From Mycolicibacterium psychrotolerans (GTDB taxonomy: Bacteria; Actinomycetota; Actinomycetes; Mycobacteriales; Mycobacteriaceae): a DNA stretch of 64,000 nucleotides. Below, piece by piece: positions 42,656-51,733 of the stretch (within the stretch, counting starts at the first letter, position 1; every line of letters begins with the position of its first letter). Made by a program: the position numbers and the translations under genes. The stretch is from assembly GCF_010729305.1 (NCBI RefSeq), contig NZ_AP022574.1:186001-250000 (forward strand). Reading direction: 5' to 3'. The notes under the pieces were generated by a model, which saw only the letters and a list, made by a program, of their open reading frames with translations, searched no databases and was not told the origin of the DNA.

Positions 42656-43137
42656 GTCCTGTGCCACTGCGCAACCTCGCCGGTGCCTGCCGTCATCACG
42701 GTGCCGGGCATCACGCGCAGCCGGTAAGGCGCAAGACGCAGCACCGCGAACTGCTCGGAGGTCGGGCCGTCCTTCCACATCGGGATGATCGCGGGGTCGT
42801 AACCGACCGGCGGGGGCGCCGTCGCGAACCGCTGCCACACCGCGTGGCGGGTCTCGCCGTCGGTGTACCACTCGACCAGGCAGTCGGCGCTGCAGGTGTC
42901 GTGCGTGGTGGTCCAATAACTGACCGACACCTCGGGGTGCACGGCCAGGTGGGCTCGTTTGACGGGGCTGGGCACGGTGGCGATCCAGCCGAAGAGGTCA
43001 GTGCCGTCCCACTCCCAGATGGGGTGCAGGATGCGTGAGCGCGGTTTGCTGTCGGCGTCGACGGTGGCCACCGAAGCCCAGACGATGGAGTGCGCCATCG
43101 TCACGAACGCGGGCGCGATCCGGTCCAGGGGTGTCAC
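42652..43137 (-). CDS. Pyridoxamine-5'-phosphate-oxidase-like (FMN or F420 split barrel) protein
   Basis: A 161-residue split-barrel protein: SIVWASVATVDADSKPRSRILHPIWEWDGTDLFGWIATVPSPVKRAHLAVHPEVSVSYW is the usual substrate- and cofactor-facing half. Members bind FMN, F420 or heme. The C-terminal part (FAVLRLAPYRLRVMPG) completes the barrel. It is translationally coupled to the P450, so it may supply electrons or act on the same compound; this is inference. GTG start at 43137. Confidence 0.8.
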   Translation of the reverse strand: MTPLDRIAPAFVTMAHSIVWASVATVDADSKPRSRILHPIWEWDGTDLFGWIATVPSPVKRAHLAVHPEVSVSYWTTTHDTCSADCLVEWYTDGETRHAVWQRFATAPPPVGYDPAIIPMWKDGPTSEQFAVLRLAPYRLRVMPGTVMTAGTGEVAQWHRT

Positions 43138-43182
43138 AGGAGCCCAGCCTAGGCACGCGGGCGGTGACCCGCGAGCCTAGGC

Positions 43183-43524
43183 TCACCCCTCGAGCTTCTT
43201 CTTGAACTCCTCGGTGTTGCGATACTCCACATTGCCGATGTCGGCGCTGGTTTCGATCTTGCCCTTGTCCTCGTCGTCGACCCAGTTGGTGACCGAGGTG
43301 CCCGAGACGGTGCCACTGCTGCCCGGCAGCGTCGTGGTCTGCAGATTCTCGGTCTTGTAGGCCTCGGCCATCTCCTTGGCCTTTTCCTTGTGCTCCTCGG
43401 TGACCTCGGGCTTCTCGGTGAGTTGCTGGTCCGGGTCGGGGGGCTCGGTCACATGGTCGAGCTGGACGTCGGGGGTGTCCCCCTGCTGACGCTCTTCGGT
43501 CTTCTCTTCGGCGCTCATGGCCAT
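43183..43524 (-). CDS. Hydrophilic charged hypothetical protein
   Basis: A 113-residue, very polar protein rich in Glu, Lys, Asp and Thr with no hydrophobic segment. The first 60 residues look disordered (EEKTEERQQGDTPD, KPEVTEEHKEKAKEMAEAYK). The second half repeats short polar turns (SGTVSGTSVTNWVDDEDKGKIETSADIGNVEYRNTEEFKKKLEG). No family is recognised. ATG at 43524 or 43518, or TTG at 43548, could start it. It stands between PPOX-like and TetR genes on the same strand with ordinary spacing. Confidence 0.65.
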   Translation of the reverse strand: MAMSAEEKTEERQQGDTPDVQLDHVTEPPDPDQQLTEKPEVTEEHKEKAKEMAEAYKTENLQTTTLPGSSGTVSGTSVTNWVDDEDKGKIETSADIGNVEYRNTEEFKKKLEG

Positions 43525-43565
43525 ACGACTGCCCGAAAGTGTGAGCAACGAAACAGTGAAGCCGC

Positions 43566-44156
43566 TCAGGCGGGCACACCACGCAGTGCCGCGGGCAGGC
43601 TCGGCAGGAAGTGCCGGCGCGCGAATGCTCGAAGGTCGTCGGGAGTGTCCAGTGGCTGGGTGCTGGGCAGCAGCAGCACCATCGCGGCGTAGCGCAGGAT
43701 GCAGTCGGCGAGGTCGTCCACCGCGTCGGCGCCGATGCGGTCGGCGAACCCCGGCGGGAAGATGACCCGCAACGCCTCGGCCATCCGCTCGACGGCCGCC
43801 CGGTGATAGCGTCCGGCGAGTTCGAGGACCAGCCCCGGCTCGTCGATGATCATCTGGTGCAGCACCCGGTGGCCGCGGAACTTGAGGATGGACAGCGTGA
43901 ACGCCTCGACGTAGTAATTCGCCTGTGGCCCAGACTCTTTGAGCTCGACCGCGATGTCGGCGAACAGCCGGGTGTTCTCCCGCTCGATGACGGCGCCGAC
44001 CAGTTCGTCCTTGTTGGCGAACCGGCGGTAGATCGTGGTCCGGCTGACCCCGGCCCGGCGGGCGACGTCCTCGAGGGCGACGCGGCGGAAGCCGTGCCGC
44101 TCGAACTCGACGACTGCGGCGTCGAGGATCTGCGCGGTGGCGTCAGCCGCGGGCAT
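43566..44156 (-). CDS. TetR-family transcriptional regulator
   Basis: A 196-residue repressor-type regulator. The helix-turn-helix is at about residues 24-50 ([27 protein letters not shown]) and the rest is a helical ligand-binding domain with a Pro/Gly-rich C-terminus. Its ATG start lies 14 bases inside the 3' end of the MpaB-type oxygenase gene, so it is the second gene of that transcript and likely controls it. A palindrome upstream of the oxygenase gene is a candidate operator. Confidence 0.9.
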   Translation of the reverse strand: MPAADATAQILDAAVVEFERHGFRRVALEDVARRAGVSRTTIYRRFANKDELVGAVIERENTRLFADIAVELKESGPQANYYVEAFTLSILKFRGHRVLHQMIIDEPGLVLELAGRYHRAAVERMAEALRVIFPPGFADRIGADAVDDLADCILRYAAMVLLLPSTQPLDTPDDLRAFARRHFLPSLPAALRGVPA

Positions 44157-45003
44157 AACCCTTGACCGCGTAACCGCTGTACCGCACCCGCATCGGCAGG
44201 CGGTCCCACATCCAGTTCACCGGCCGCGACCGCCACAGTGCCGCGAAACGCTGGTAGCGCCGCTCCTGCTTGGCGCTCCACGGCAGATTCAGCAATTCGC
44301 GGGCGCGCGGCGGCAGCCCGCCGGTGGTCAGGAACGCCGCGAGAGGATTGAAGACCGGAGAAACGACGCGCCACACCAGCGGATGCACCGCCTTGGGCTT
44401 GGGAAAGCCCTTCGTGACGTAGCCGACGCCGTATTTCGCGGAAGGGTGCGCGACGAGCACCCGCGCCATCATGGCCTCCCAGTACTGCTCGAACTCGACG
44501 TAGGTGGCCGGCATCGGGCGGTCGCTGACGCCGTAGCGGCGGTACCAGGTCTTCGATTCCAGCCAGATCTGTTCGCGCTCGGCCCGGGTCAGCCGCTTCA
44601 CGAAGGTGTCGGCGAAGTAGTAGATCTGCTCGACGAACGTCGCGTGCGCCCAGAAGTAGGTGTCGGGGTCCAGTGCGTGGTAGCGCCGGTCCGATCCCGG
44701 CATCTGGCCCTTGACGTGGTGGTGGAAGTCGCGGACCTGTGTGCCTGCGTTGTCCTCGTCGGAGCCGTAGAAGGTGTTGAAGATGGGCGGGATGGTGCGC
44801 CGTAGCCGTTCGGCGGTGTCGGCGAAGAACGTCGAGTGGTCGTAGACGCCCTGGCCGAGCTCGGCGAGCATGTTCTGCAGCACAGCCGGGCGGGGACCGA
44901 TCAGATACATCCGGTTGTCGCCGAAGTATTTCCACACCAGGGAGCCGGGACCCAGCGGCAACGCGTCGTCGAGCGGTTCGGTCTGCTGAGCCAACTCGGT
45001 CAT
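44143..45003 (-). CDS. MpaB/rubber-oxygenase-type (DUF2236) protein
   Basis: A 286-residue protein of the DUF2236 family, which includes latex-clearing protein Lcp and the mycophenolic-acid oxygenase MpaB and often binds heme. Key family parts are [57 protein letters not shown] and the later Y-rich region ([13 protein letters not shown]). The conserved His in FWAHATF may be the heme ligand. The substrate is unknown. ATG at 45003. TetR follows with an overlap of 14 bases. Confidence 0.85.
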   Translation of the reverse strand: MTELAQQTEPLDDALPLGPGSLVWKYFGDNRMYLIGPRPAVLQNMLAELGQGVYDHSTFFADTAERLRRTIPPIFNTFYGSDEDNAGTQVRDFHHHVKGQMPGSDRRYHALDPDTYFWAHATFVEQIYYFADTFVKRLTRAEREQIWLESKTWYRRYGVSDRPMPATYVEFEQYWEAMMARVLVAHPSAKYGVGYVTKGFPKPKAVHPLVWRVVSPVFNPLAAFLTTGGLPPRARELLNLPWSAKQERRYQRFAALWRSRPVNWMWDRLPMRVRYSGYAVKGYARG

Positions 45004-45015
45004 GAGCAACAGTGT

Positions 45016-45035
45016 TACAGATTTTGCACTCTGTA
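45016..45035. promoter_or_regulatory. Palindrome upstream of the oxygenase gene, candidate TetR operator
   Basis: TACAGA (45016-45021) and TCTGTA (45030-45035) are perfect inverted halves around eight bases, starting 13 bases upstream of the oxygenase ATG. The size and position suit a TetR operator that would shut off the oxygenase-TetR transcript. The AT content is high for this region, so it may overlap the promoter. Confidence 0.5.
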
Positions 45036-45056
45036 CCAACATGTCTGTGATCAGGC

Positions 45057-45488
45057 TCACGACACCCAGCGCGCGATCACCGAATGCGCCACCAGGAAGC
45101 CCAGCACTCCGCTGTAAACCGCCTTGAACAGCATCAGCGAGAGCAGCGAGAGAGTGGTGACGCCGATGGAGTGCAGCAGCCACATCGCCGCGACGGTCAC
45201 CGTTGCGGCCCCCGTGCCCAGCGCCAGCCCCGCCAGCCACCCCCGCTGCGGCGCCTCCGGCACGCTGAGCCGGCCCGCCCGCGCCTCGCGGCGTAGGCCC
45301 CAGGCCGCGAACGCGCCGACCAACGTCGAGAGGACCAGCGAGGTGATGACGAAGTTGACGACCAGGCCATCGAGACCCCAGACGGGTTGCGGTGGTTTGT
45401 GTCGGCTCGTCAACCAGTCGATGGCCGGATTGACCACGAGGTTGACCAGCCCGGCACTCGTCGCCTGGTTACGGATGTAGCCGCTCAT
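45057..45488 (-). CDS. Four-helix membrane protein
   Basis: A 143-residue membrane protein with about four helices: around residues 30-60 (VVNFVITSLVLSTLVGAFAAWGL), 75-98 (GWLAGLALGTGAATVTVAAMWLL) and 100-140 (VTTLSLLSLMLFKAVYSGVLGFLVAHSVIA). I do not recognise the family. It lies 54 bases upstream of the oxygenase gene and 24 bases from the SDR gene, all on the same strand. ATG 45488 was chosen; a GTG further up would add a short polar lead. Confidence 0.7.
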   Translation of the reverse strand: MSGYIRNQATSAGLVNLVVNPAIDWLTSRHKPPQPVWGLDGLVVNFVITSLVLSTLVGAFAAWGLRREARAGRLSVPEAPQRGWLAGLALGTGAATVTVAAMWLLHSIGVTTLSLLSLMLFKAVYSGVLGFLVAHSVIARWVS

Positions 45489-45511
45489 CGCAGGGCTGCG
45501 GGCGACCACGT

Positions 45512-46372
45512 TCAGGGCTCGATACGGGCGTGGGTGGAGCGGAACACCGCAGCCATATCGCCTTTCGCGAAAGCGACGCGCCGCTGTCGGGCCACCTCCT
45601 CGAGATAGCCCTCGACCCTCTCCGGTGTCGAGGCGTAACGCCGCCAGAGTTCGCGCGGCTGCTCTGGGAACGCGATGATGCCGTCGCCGTTTGCTACGCC
45701 CGCCAGGATGATGCGCGCCGCCTCCTCGGCCGGGAGCGCGTCCTCGGGTGATTCGGCGTCGACGGTCTTGCCGAGGATCGGCGTGCCGAAGATGCGGCTG
45801 ACGACGTTGCCTGGGCACACTACCGAGACCCGGATGCCGTCGGCGGCGAGCTCGTAGCGCAGGGATTCGCTCATCCCGACGACACCGTACTTTGTTGTGC
45901 AGTACAACGATTGATAAGGGAAGGGCACCAGCCCGGCCATCGATCCGGTGTTCACGATGTGGCCGCTGCCCTGACGACGCATGATCGGCAGTGCCGCGTG
46001 CACGCCGTAGATCACTCCCCAGAGGTTCAGGTCGACGATGCGCCGCCAGTGCTCCAGCGTCGCCTCTGCGGTTGGCAGCGTCCCGCCCACACCGGCGTTG
46101 TTGAAGAGAAAGTCGAGTGAGCCGTGGGCTGCAGCGGCATCGCCGACCAGACTCTGCACCTGGTGCTGATCGGTGACGTCCACCGTGGCCGGATGCGCCC
46201 GTCCGCTGTGCGCGTTGAGCCTCTTGACAACCGTCCTAAGTCGCGCGGCGTCGAAGTCTGCCAGCACGACGATCGCGCCGTGGTCCAGAAGGGCCTCGCT
46301 GACCGCCAGCCCGATGCCCGACGCAGCACCGGTGACGACACAGACCCTGCCTCGAAAGTGATTGGTCACCAC
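45512..46372 (-). CDS. Short-chain dehydrogenase/reductase
   Basis: A 286-residue classical SDR with TGAASGIGLAVSEAL, the acidic NAD-preferring end ADFDAARL, NNAGVGG, the serine in VNTGSMAGL and the catalytic YCTTK. The C-terminal GYLEEVARQRRVAFAKGD is longer than the minimum. The substrate is unknown; the nearby membrane protein and MpaB-type oxygenase may belong to the same pathway. GTG 46372 (or 46369) follows GAGGAG. An upstream gene remnant overlaps the start. Confidence 0.87.
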   Translation of the reverse strand: MVTNHFRGRVCVVTGAASGIGLAVSEALLDHGAIVVLADFDAARLRTVVKRLNAHSGRAHPATVDVTDQHQVQSLVGDAAAAHGSLDFLFNNAGVGGTLPTAEATLEHWRRIVDLNLWGVIYGVHAALPIMRRQGSGHIVNTGSMAGLVPFPYQSLYCTTKYGVVGMSESLRYELAADGIRVSVVCPGNVVSRIFGTPILGKTVDAESPEDALPAEEAARIILAGVANGDGIIAFPEQPRELWRRYASTPERVEGYLEEVARQRRVAFAKGDMAAVFRSTHARIEP

Positions 46373-46512
46373 CCCGACTCCTCGTCGAAGTGCGCAGGCA
46401 CCAGATAGCTGGTGTCCTCGGAGAACTGGAGCATCTGCCCAGTCAAAGTGAACTCATTCCGCCGATCTAGAGACCATGGTCCCGAATCGGTTCGGATGCG
46501 GCCAGATCGCCC
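46366..46512 (-). pseudogene. Probable 3' remnant of a lost gene before the SDR
   Basis: The minus-strand frame is open for 48 codons directly after the TAA of the membrane gene and ends in TGA inside the SDR start. It reads like real protein (GPWSLDRRNEFTLTGQML, then SEDTSYLVPAHFDEESGW) and contains Trp, Phe, Asp and Glu in natural proportion. There is no ATG or GTG near the front, only TTG and ATG midway. The likely story is a deletion that joined the end of one gene to the end of the membrane operon. I do not recognise the parent family. Confidence 0.4.
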
Positions 46513-46758
46513 TTACGCAGTAGAAGGCGCACGCCGCAGGCGGGTGATGCCGAGAACCGCCAGCACCCCGGCGACGGTGGCGAGCAGCAGTGACAGCGTC
46601 AACATCGGGGCGTCGTAGACCACTGACATCGTCGACGGCTGCCCGTCGAGCAGGGGTGCGACGACCACCTGCCTACTCGCCGACAGCCAGCTGAGCACGC
46701 AGCCCCCCGCGGCGAGCACCGCGAGCGCCAGCTCGATGACCGCGCGGCGGCGTCTCAC
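46513..46758 (-). CDS. Small two-helix membrane protein (heme-operon tail)
   Basis: An 81-residue protein with two membrane helices (VIELALAVLAAGGCVLSWL and LTLSLLLATVAGVLAVLGITRL) and an outer loop with VVAPLLDGQPSTM. It follows the DUF3093-like gene with a four-base overlap and closes the long operon that starts at the glutaredoxin-like gene. It resembles the Rv0514-type small membrane protein found after hemB in M. tuberculosis, from memory. Function unknown. Confidence 0.75.
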   Translation of the reverse strand: MRRRRAVIELALAVLAAGGCVLSWLSASRQVVVAPLLDGQPSTMSVVYDAPMLTLSLLLATVAGVLAVLGITRLRRAPSTA

Positions 46759-47255
46759 GGCGTGCGCTCCGGCGGGATGCGTTCCTCGACGAGGTTGGTC
46801 AGCGCGGCCCGCATCTGCTTGTGCTTACGCGCCCAGGCTTGCGCGGTGCGGTCGTTGGTCAGCTTCAGCCCGATCCCGGTGCGCCCCCGCGGCACGCCCG
46901 TCAACTCGCCCAGTGCCCGCGCGTACTGCCACTTCGGGGTCTCCGCGCCCTCGGCCTCCGGATAGACCCGGACGATCTCGCTGGTGCGGATGGTCTCGGT
47001 GCCCTGACGCAGCGAGTCCACGGTCAGCTCGACGGAGGTGTGGATGCGGGCGGCCTTCACCTGGATCGCGAGGAAGCCGGACACCAGCACGAAGAAGGCG
47101 CCCGGCACCACCCACTGGATGCCGTAGCCCGCCGACAACTGGATCAGCGCCATCGAGATCCCGGCCGCGGGTCCGGCGAGCACCCACAGCCAGCTGGCGC
47201 CCTGTTCGGCGAACAGCGCCTCCGCGGCCGGCCCGGCGTCGACGGGTTCGGTCAT
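46755..47255 (-). CDS. DUF3093-like membrane protein
   Basis: A 166-residue protein with two helices near the N-terminus (WLWVLAGPAAGISMALIQLSAG and WVVPGAFFVLVSGFLAI) followed by a small beta domain (VELTVDSLRQGTETIRTSEIVRVYPEA, then PRGRTGIGLKLTNDRTAQAWARKH). This arrangement fits the DUF3093 family of actinobacteria. Function unknown. ATG at 47255 overlaps the upstream stop by four bases. Confidence 0.72.
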   Translation of the reverse strand: MTEPVDAGPAAEALFAEQGASWLWVLAGPAAGISMALIQLSAGYGIQWVVPGAFFVLVSGFLAIQVKAARIHTSVELTVDSLRQGTETIRTSEIVRVYPEAEGAETPKWQYARALGELTGVPRGRTGIGLKLTNDRTAQAWARKHKQMRAALTNLVEERIPPERTP

Positions 47256-47695
47256 GCCACACCCCCTCCGACCTGGTCGTACCACGCCCGGGCCGCGGGC
47301 CGGGTCATCAACGCGGCCCCGACCAGCACGGGCAGCAGACCCAGCAGGATGAGCGGCTGCGCCACCCCGACGCCGATCGCCATCAGCAGCACCACGGCGA
47401 CGAGGGCGAACGCCATGCCCAGCAGCGCGAACCGGAACCGCCCGTCCCCCCGGCGGGCCCGCCCCGCGAGGAAGGCCAACGCCCCTGCGGCCAGCACCGC
47501 TCCGATGCCGGTCAGCCGGTAGACGGTCAGGTAGCTGCGCACCCGGTCGTCGCTCATCTCGGACGGGATGGCCGCGCGCGCCGCGTCGAACGTGGCCGTC
47601 GCCGCCAGCAGCCCACCGACGATCATGATCGCCGCCCCGCCGACGAAACACCAGAACGCAGCGTCGACGAGGCGCGGGCGGGAGTCGGTCGGCAT
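47252..47695 (-). CDS. Four-helix membrane protein in the heme operon, first copy type
   Basis: A 147-residue protein with about four helices: AAFWCFVGGAAIMIVGGLLAATATF, LTGIGAVLAAGALAFLAG, FALLGMAFALVAVVLLMAIGVGVA and LILLGLLPVLVGAALMT. The spacing mirrors the next gene upstream (47714-48127), so the two may be diverged duplicates. ATG 47695 was chosen; TTG 47713 would add six residues and abut the previous stop. No family was recognised. Confidence 0.7.
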   Translation of the reverse strand: MPTDSRPRLVDAAFWCFVGGAAIMIVGGLLAATATFDAARAAIPSEMSDDRVRSYLTVYRLTGIGAVLAAGALAFLAGRARRGDGRFRFALLGMAFALVAVVLLMAIGVGVAQPLILLGLLPVLVGAALMTRPAARAWYDQVGGGVA

Positions 47696-47713
47696 CGGGG
47701 TCAGCGTAGCCAA

Positions 47714-48127
47714 TCAGCGGGTGAAGAACTCGTGGGCGTCCTTACGGTGCAGCAGGTAGGTTCCGCCGCCGATCAGCACCGAACCGATGATCACGGCCGC
47801 GGCGTAGCCCAGCGCGGCGGCCTCGTGCCGGTCGACCGTGAACAGATCGCTCACCGAGTAGACGACCGTGGCGATCGCGCCGCCGGTCAGAAGGGTCCTC
47901 GCCCAGCGGTAGCCCTGCCGCATCAGGAGCAGGAACGTGACGACGACAGCCGCCAGCAGGACGACGAACACGACGCTGATCGCCAGCACCAGCCCGCTCG
48001 CGCGTTGCTCGCCGGTGAGCAGGTCCACCAGATACCCGGCGAGCATCAACGGCAGTGCGACGACCCACAGCCAGAAGCCGGTGTCGACGTCGGGCGGCCG
48101 TACCGGTGGTGCCGACGGATTGGTCAC
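47714..48127 (-). CDS. Four-helix membrane protein next to hemB
   Basis: A 137-residue protein with four helices: FWLWVVALPLMLAGYLVDLL, LVLAISVVFVVLLAAVVVTFLL, TLLTGGAIATVVYSVSDLF and LGYAAAVIIGSVLIGGGTYLL. The N-terminal PSAPPVRPPDVDTGFW is disordered. The GTG start at 48127 overlaps the hemB stop by four bases, so it is translated with the heme genes. It may help tetrapyrrole enzymes sit at the membrane, but there is no direct evidence. It recalls Rv0513 by position. Confidence 0.72.
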   Translation of the reverse strand: MTNPSAPPVRPPDVDTGFWLWVVALPLMLAGYLVDLLTGEQRASGLVLAISVVFVVLLAAVVVTFLLLMRQGYRWARTLLTGGAIATVVYSVSDLFTVDRHEAAALGYAAAVIIGSVLIGGGTYLLHRKDAHEFFTR

Positions 48128-49104
48128 GTGAGTCGTCGGGCCACGTCGACGGCCCAGTAGGTGAGCACGATGTCGGCGCCGGCGCGGACGATGCCGGTGA
48201 GCGTCTCGAGCACGACGGTGTCCAGGTCGATCCAGCCGTGGTCGGCCGCCGCGCAGATCATCGAGTACTCCCCCGACACCTGATAGGCGGCAACGGGCAC
48301 CGGTGACCGGTCGGCGGCGGCCCGGACGATGTCGAGGTAGGCCATCGCGGGCTTGACCATGATGATGTCGGCACCCTCGTCGATGTCGAGGTCGACCTCG
48401 TGCAGCGCCTCGCGGGCGTTGCCGGGTTCCTGCTGATAGGTCCGCCGGTCGCCCTGCAGGCTCGAGGACACCGCGTCGCGGAACGGGCCGTAGAAGCCGG
48501 AGGCGAACTTCGCGGCGTAGGCCAGGATCGCGGTGTCGATGTGGCCGGCGGCGTCGAGCCCGGCCCGGATCGCCGCGACCTGCCCGTCCATCATCCCGCT
48601 CGGGCCCACCATGTCGGCACCCGAATCAGCCTGTGCCACAGCGAGTTCGACGTAACGCCGGTTGGTCGCGTCATTATCGACCCGCCCGGCGTCATCGACC
48701 ACACCGCAGTGCCCGTGGTCGGTGAACTCGTCGAGGCAGGTGTCGGCCATCAGCACGGTGGCGTCACCGAGGTCGCCTGCCAGGTCGCGCAGTGCGACGT
48801 TGAGCACACCTTCGGAATCTGTGCCGGCCGACCCGCGCGCATCCTTGTCCTCGTCGCGCGGCACGCCGAACAGCATCAGCCCGCCGACTCCGGCCTCGAC
48901 CGCCTCGGCGGCGGCACGGCGCAGCGAATCGCGGGTGTGCTGCACGACGCCGGGCATGGAGGGAATCGCCCGCGGCTCGTCGATGCCGTCGGCGACGAAC
49001 ATCGGCAGCACGAGTTGCCGTGGCGCCAGCGTGGTTTGCGAGACCAGCCGGCGCATCGCCGGCGTGGACCGCAGCCGCCGCGGACGATGACTCGGGAAAG
49101 GCAT
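48124..49104 (-). CDS. hemB: Delta-aminolevulinic acid dehydratase (porphobilinogen synthase)
   Basis: A 326-residue enzyme that joins two 5-aminolevulinates to porphobilinogen. The Schiff-base lysines are in YAAKFASGFYGPFRDA and IIMVKPAMAYLD. The metal-binding region reads DTCLDEFTDHGHCGV, which has two of the zinc-type cysteines. The allosteric arginine region is in GDRRTYQQEPGN. Start ATG at 49104, 14 bases after the hemD stop. Expressed with hemA, hemC and hemD. Confidence 0.96.
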   Translation of the reverse strand: MPFPSHRPRRLRSTPAMRRLVSQTTLAPRQLVLPMFVADGIDEPRAIPSMPGVVQHTRDSLRRAAAEAVEAGVGGLMLFGVPRDEDKDARGSAGTDSEGVLNVALRDLAGDLGDATVLMADTCLDEFTDHGHCGVVDDAGRVDNDATNRRYVELAVAQADSGADMVGPSGMMDGQVAAIRAGLDAAGHIDTAILAYAAKFASGFYGPFRDAVSSSLQGDRRTYQQEPGNAREALHEVDLDIDEGADIIMVKPAMAYLDIVRAAADRSPVPVAAYQVSGEYSMICAAADHGWIDLDTVVLETLTGIVRAGADIVLTYWAVDVARRLT

Positions 49105-49118
49105 GACCGTCCTGTCGA

Positions 49119-50801
49119 TCAGCGGCGGCGGCTCTTCTTCCGCGGCGGGGGCAACGCACCCTCGGCACGCAGCCGGGCGGCGTGCTCGGCGAGCGCCTCG
49201 ACGAGCGGCCCCACCGCGGCCACCTCGGGCTGGACATCGACGCGCAACCCGAATTCAGCTGCGGTCTCAGCGGTTTTCGGTCCGATGCACGCGACGATCG
49301 TGCGCGCGTGCGGCTTGCCTGCGATGCCGACGAGGTTGCGCACCGTGGAGCTCGACGTGAAGCACACCGCGTCGAAGCCGCCCGTCTTGATCATCTCGCG
49401 GGTCTGCGCCGGCGGCGGCGCCGCGCGCACGGTCCGGTAGGCGGTGACATCCTCGATCTCCCACCCACGCTCGCGCAGCCCTTCGGCGAGCGTCTCGGTG
49501 GCGATGTCGGCGCGCGGCAGCAGCACCCGGTTGACCGGGTCGAAAACGTCGTCGTAGGGCGGGAATTCGTCGAGCAGGCCGAGAGAGGACTGCTCACCGG
49601 TGGGCACCAGCTCCGGGTTGATCCCGAAGGCGCGCACCCGGTCGGCGGTGGCCTGCCCCACGCAGGCGATCTTGACGCCGGAGAACGCGCGGGCGTCGAG
49701 CCCGAACTCGTTGAACTTCTCCCACACCGCACGCACCGCGTTGGTGGAGGTGAACACCACCCACTGGAACCGGCCGTCGACCAGACCCTTGACAGCCCTT
49801 TCCATCTGGGCCGGGCTGCGGGGCGGCTCGACCGCGATGGTCGGCACCTCGATGGGCAGCGCGCCGTGGCCGACGAGCCGCTCGCTCATCTCGCCCGCCT
49901 GGTCCTTGGTGCGCGGCACCAGCACGGTCCAGCCGTACAGTGCGCGGCTCTCCCACCAGTTCAGCTTGGCCCGATTGGCCACGGTCCGGCCGATGGTCAC
50001 GACCAGCGTGCCGGTCAGCGGGCCGGACGGCTCGACACCGGCGGGCTTGTCCAGCACCGCCTTGTCCAGCAGACCCGCCAGCGTGGTCTCCACCGAACGC
50101 TGCTGGCACGTGGTGCCGTTGGCGGTGACGACGGCGGGGGTGTTCTCGGCGAGCCCGTACTCGATCAGCGTGCGCGCGGCCTCGGGCAGATGCGACGCGG
50201 TCGCGTGCAGGATCAGCGGTCCGGGCGCGGCGGCCAGCGCGGCCCAGTCCACGTTCGGGTCGCGGACGTCGGCGACGGTGTGCGACGACCCCAGCGGCAG
50301 TCCCGCATAGGTCGGCACGGCCGACGTGTCGGGCAGACCGGGAACGATCTCGAAGGCCAGCTGGGTCCGTGCCAGCGCGTTGATCTCGGTGATCACCGCG
50401 TCGATCGACAGCGGGTCACCGGCCACCAGGCGAACCACGTCGACTCCGGTGCGGGCCTCGGTGGCCAGCGTCTTGGCGACCTCGGCCGGGTCACCGAGCG
50501 CGGGCCGGATGTCCGGGCCGCCGGGGATGACGGGTTCGGCCGCCTCCGCGGGCGCGGCGTCGGTGGCCGCAGCCTCCGCGGCGCCGGCCGCCGGAACCGG
50601 TCCCGACGGCGGCGGCAGCTCGGAACCCGCCAGGGCGAGCACCGCTTCCGGCACGTCAGGGTCGGTGAAGACGAGGGCGGCGTTGGCCAATACAGCTCGG
50701 GCGCGCGTCGTCAGCAGGCCCGGATCCCCGGGCCCGGAGCCGACGAACGTGATGCGGCCGGGCTTGCCCTTGCGTCCTCGCAAGGTCATCTGGCGAGTCA
50801 T
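49119..50801 (-). CDS. hemD: Uroporphyrinogen-III synthase fused to a SUMT-like methyltransferase domain
   Basis: A 560-residue bifunctional-type protein. Residues 15-260 resemble the tetrapyrrole methyltransferase fold of uroporphyrinogen-III C-methyltransferase ([37 protein letters not shown]) with an Ala/Pro-rich insert at about 63-100. Residues 290-550 are a HEM4 uroporphyrinogen-III synthase ([34 protein letters not shown]). It closes hydroxymethylbilane to uroporphyrinogen III and may also start the siroheme branch. ATG at 50801 overlaps the hemC stop by four bases. It corresponds to Rv0511. Confidence 0.94.
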   Translation of the reverse strand: MTRQMTLRGRKGKPGRITFVGSGPGDPGLLTTRARAVLANAALVFTDPDVPEAVLALAGSELPPPSGPVPAAGAAEAAATDAAPAEAAEPVIPGGPDIRPALGDPAEVAKTLATEARTGVDVVRLVAGDPLSIDAVITEINALARTQLAFEIVPGLPDTSAVPTYAGLPLGSSHTVADVRDPNVDWAALAAAPGPLILHATASHLPEAARTLIEYGLAENTPAVVTANGTTCQQRSVETTLAGLLDKAVLDKPAGVEPSGPLTGTLVVTIGRTVANRAKLNWWESRALYGWTVLVPRTKDQAGEMSERLVGHGALPIEVPTIAVEPPRSPAQMERAVKGLVDGRFQWVVFTSTNAVRAVWEKFNEFGLDARAFSGVKIACVGQATADRVRAFGINPELVPTGEQSSLGLLDEFPPYDDVFDPVNRVLLPRADIATETLAEGLRERGWEIEDVTAYRTVRAAPPPAQTREMIKTGGFDAVCFTSSSTVRNLVGIAGKPHARTIVACIGPKTAETAAEFGLRVDVQPEVAAVGPLVEALAEHAARLRAEGALPPPRKKSRRR

Positions 50802-51733
50802 GTACCTCTCCCGCGTTCGTCCAACAAGTCCCGTGCTCCCAGCTCGAACAGCTCCGCGGCCACCGAGAGCCCCAGCTCCCGTGCCCGCTCGGGTGTCCCG
50901 ATACCGGACGCGCGGATCACGTCGGATCCATCCAGCGTCGCCACGCAGCCGCGCAGCGACAGCTCTTCGAAGACGCGGCCGTCCTCATCGATCGACTCGA
51001 CCACCTCTGCGATCGCGCCTACCGGTGCGGAACACCCCGCCTCCAGTTCGGCGAGCAAGGCACGCTCTGCGATGACCGCGGCCCGCGTGTCGGCGTCGTC
51101 GAGTTCCGCCAACACTTCGGCCAGGCCGGAGTCACCGGCACGGCACTCGACTGCCAACGCACCTTGAGCCGGCGCCGGCAACATCTGTACCGGTTCCAGC
51201 GTCTCGGTGACAGCGTCGAGGCGACCGATGCGGGCCAATCCCGCCCGGGCGACGACGACGGCGTCGAGATCACCGCTGCTTACCCTGTTCAACCTGGTAT
51301 CTAGGTTGCCTCGTAGGGGGCGGATTTCCAAACCGAGACCCAGTGCTCTAAGCTGCGCGGTCCGTCGCGGGGACGAGGTGCCGATCACCGAACCGGTGGG
51401 CAACTCTCCGAGCACCATCCCGTCGCGGGCCACCAGCGCGTCGCGGGCGTCCTCGCGCACCGGGATCGCGGCGATCACGAACCGTGGATCGGGTGCGGTC
51501 GGCAAATCTTTGTAGGAGTGCACCGCCATGTCGACGGTGCCGTCTGCGATGGCTTCGCGCAGCGCGGCGGTGAACACCCCGACGCCGATGTCGGCGATGG
51601 GCGCCTGCGACCGATCGCCGTCGGTGGAGACGATGACGAGTTCGGCGTCGTGCCCGGCCGCGATGAGCGCGTCGCGGACGGCACCGGCCTGGGTGGTGGC
51701 CAACAGACTGCCCCGCGTGCCGATGCGGATCAC
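50798..51733 (-). CDS. hemC: Porphobilinogen deaminase (hydroxymethylbilane synthase)
   Basis: A 311-residue enzyme that links four porphobilinogens into hydroxymethylbilane. The dipyrromethane cofactor cysteine is Cys234 in [37 protein letters not shown] and [12 protein letters not shown] are the arginine- and lysine-rich substrate motifs. The ATG overlaps the hemA stop by four bases and its stop overlaps the hemD start. Position and order hemA-hemC-hemD-hemB match M. tuberculosis. Confidence 0.97.
   Translation of the reverse strand: MIRIGTRGSLLATTQAGAVRDALIAAGHDAELVIVSTDGDRSQAPIADIGVGVFTAALREAIADGTVDMAVHSYKDLPTAPDPRFVIAAIPVREDARDALVARDGMVLGELPTGSVIGTSSPRRTAQLRALGLGLEIRPLRGNLDTRLNRVSSGDLDAVVVARAGLARIGRLDAVTETLEPVQMLPAPAQGALAVECRAGDSGLAEVLAELDDADTRAAVIAERALLAELEAGCSAPVGAIAEVVESIDEDGRVFEELSLRGCVATLDGSDVIRASGIGTPERARELGLSVAAELFELGARDLLDERGRGT

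Noticed and set aside
41300..45003. P450-to-oxygenase block as a complete named catabolic cluster
   Set aside because: No ferredoxin, transporter or ring-cleavage gene is present, so no pathway can be named.
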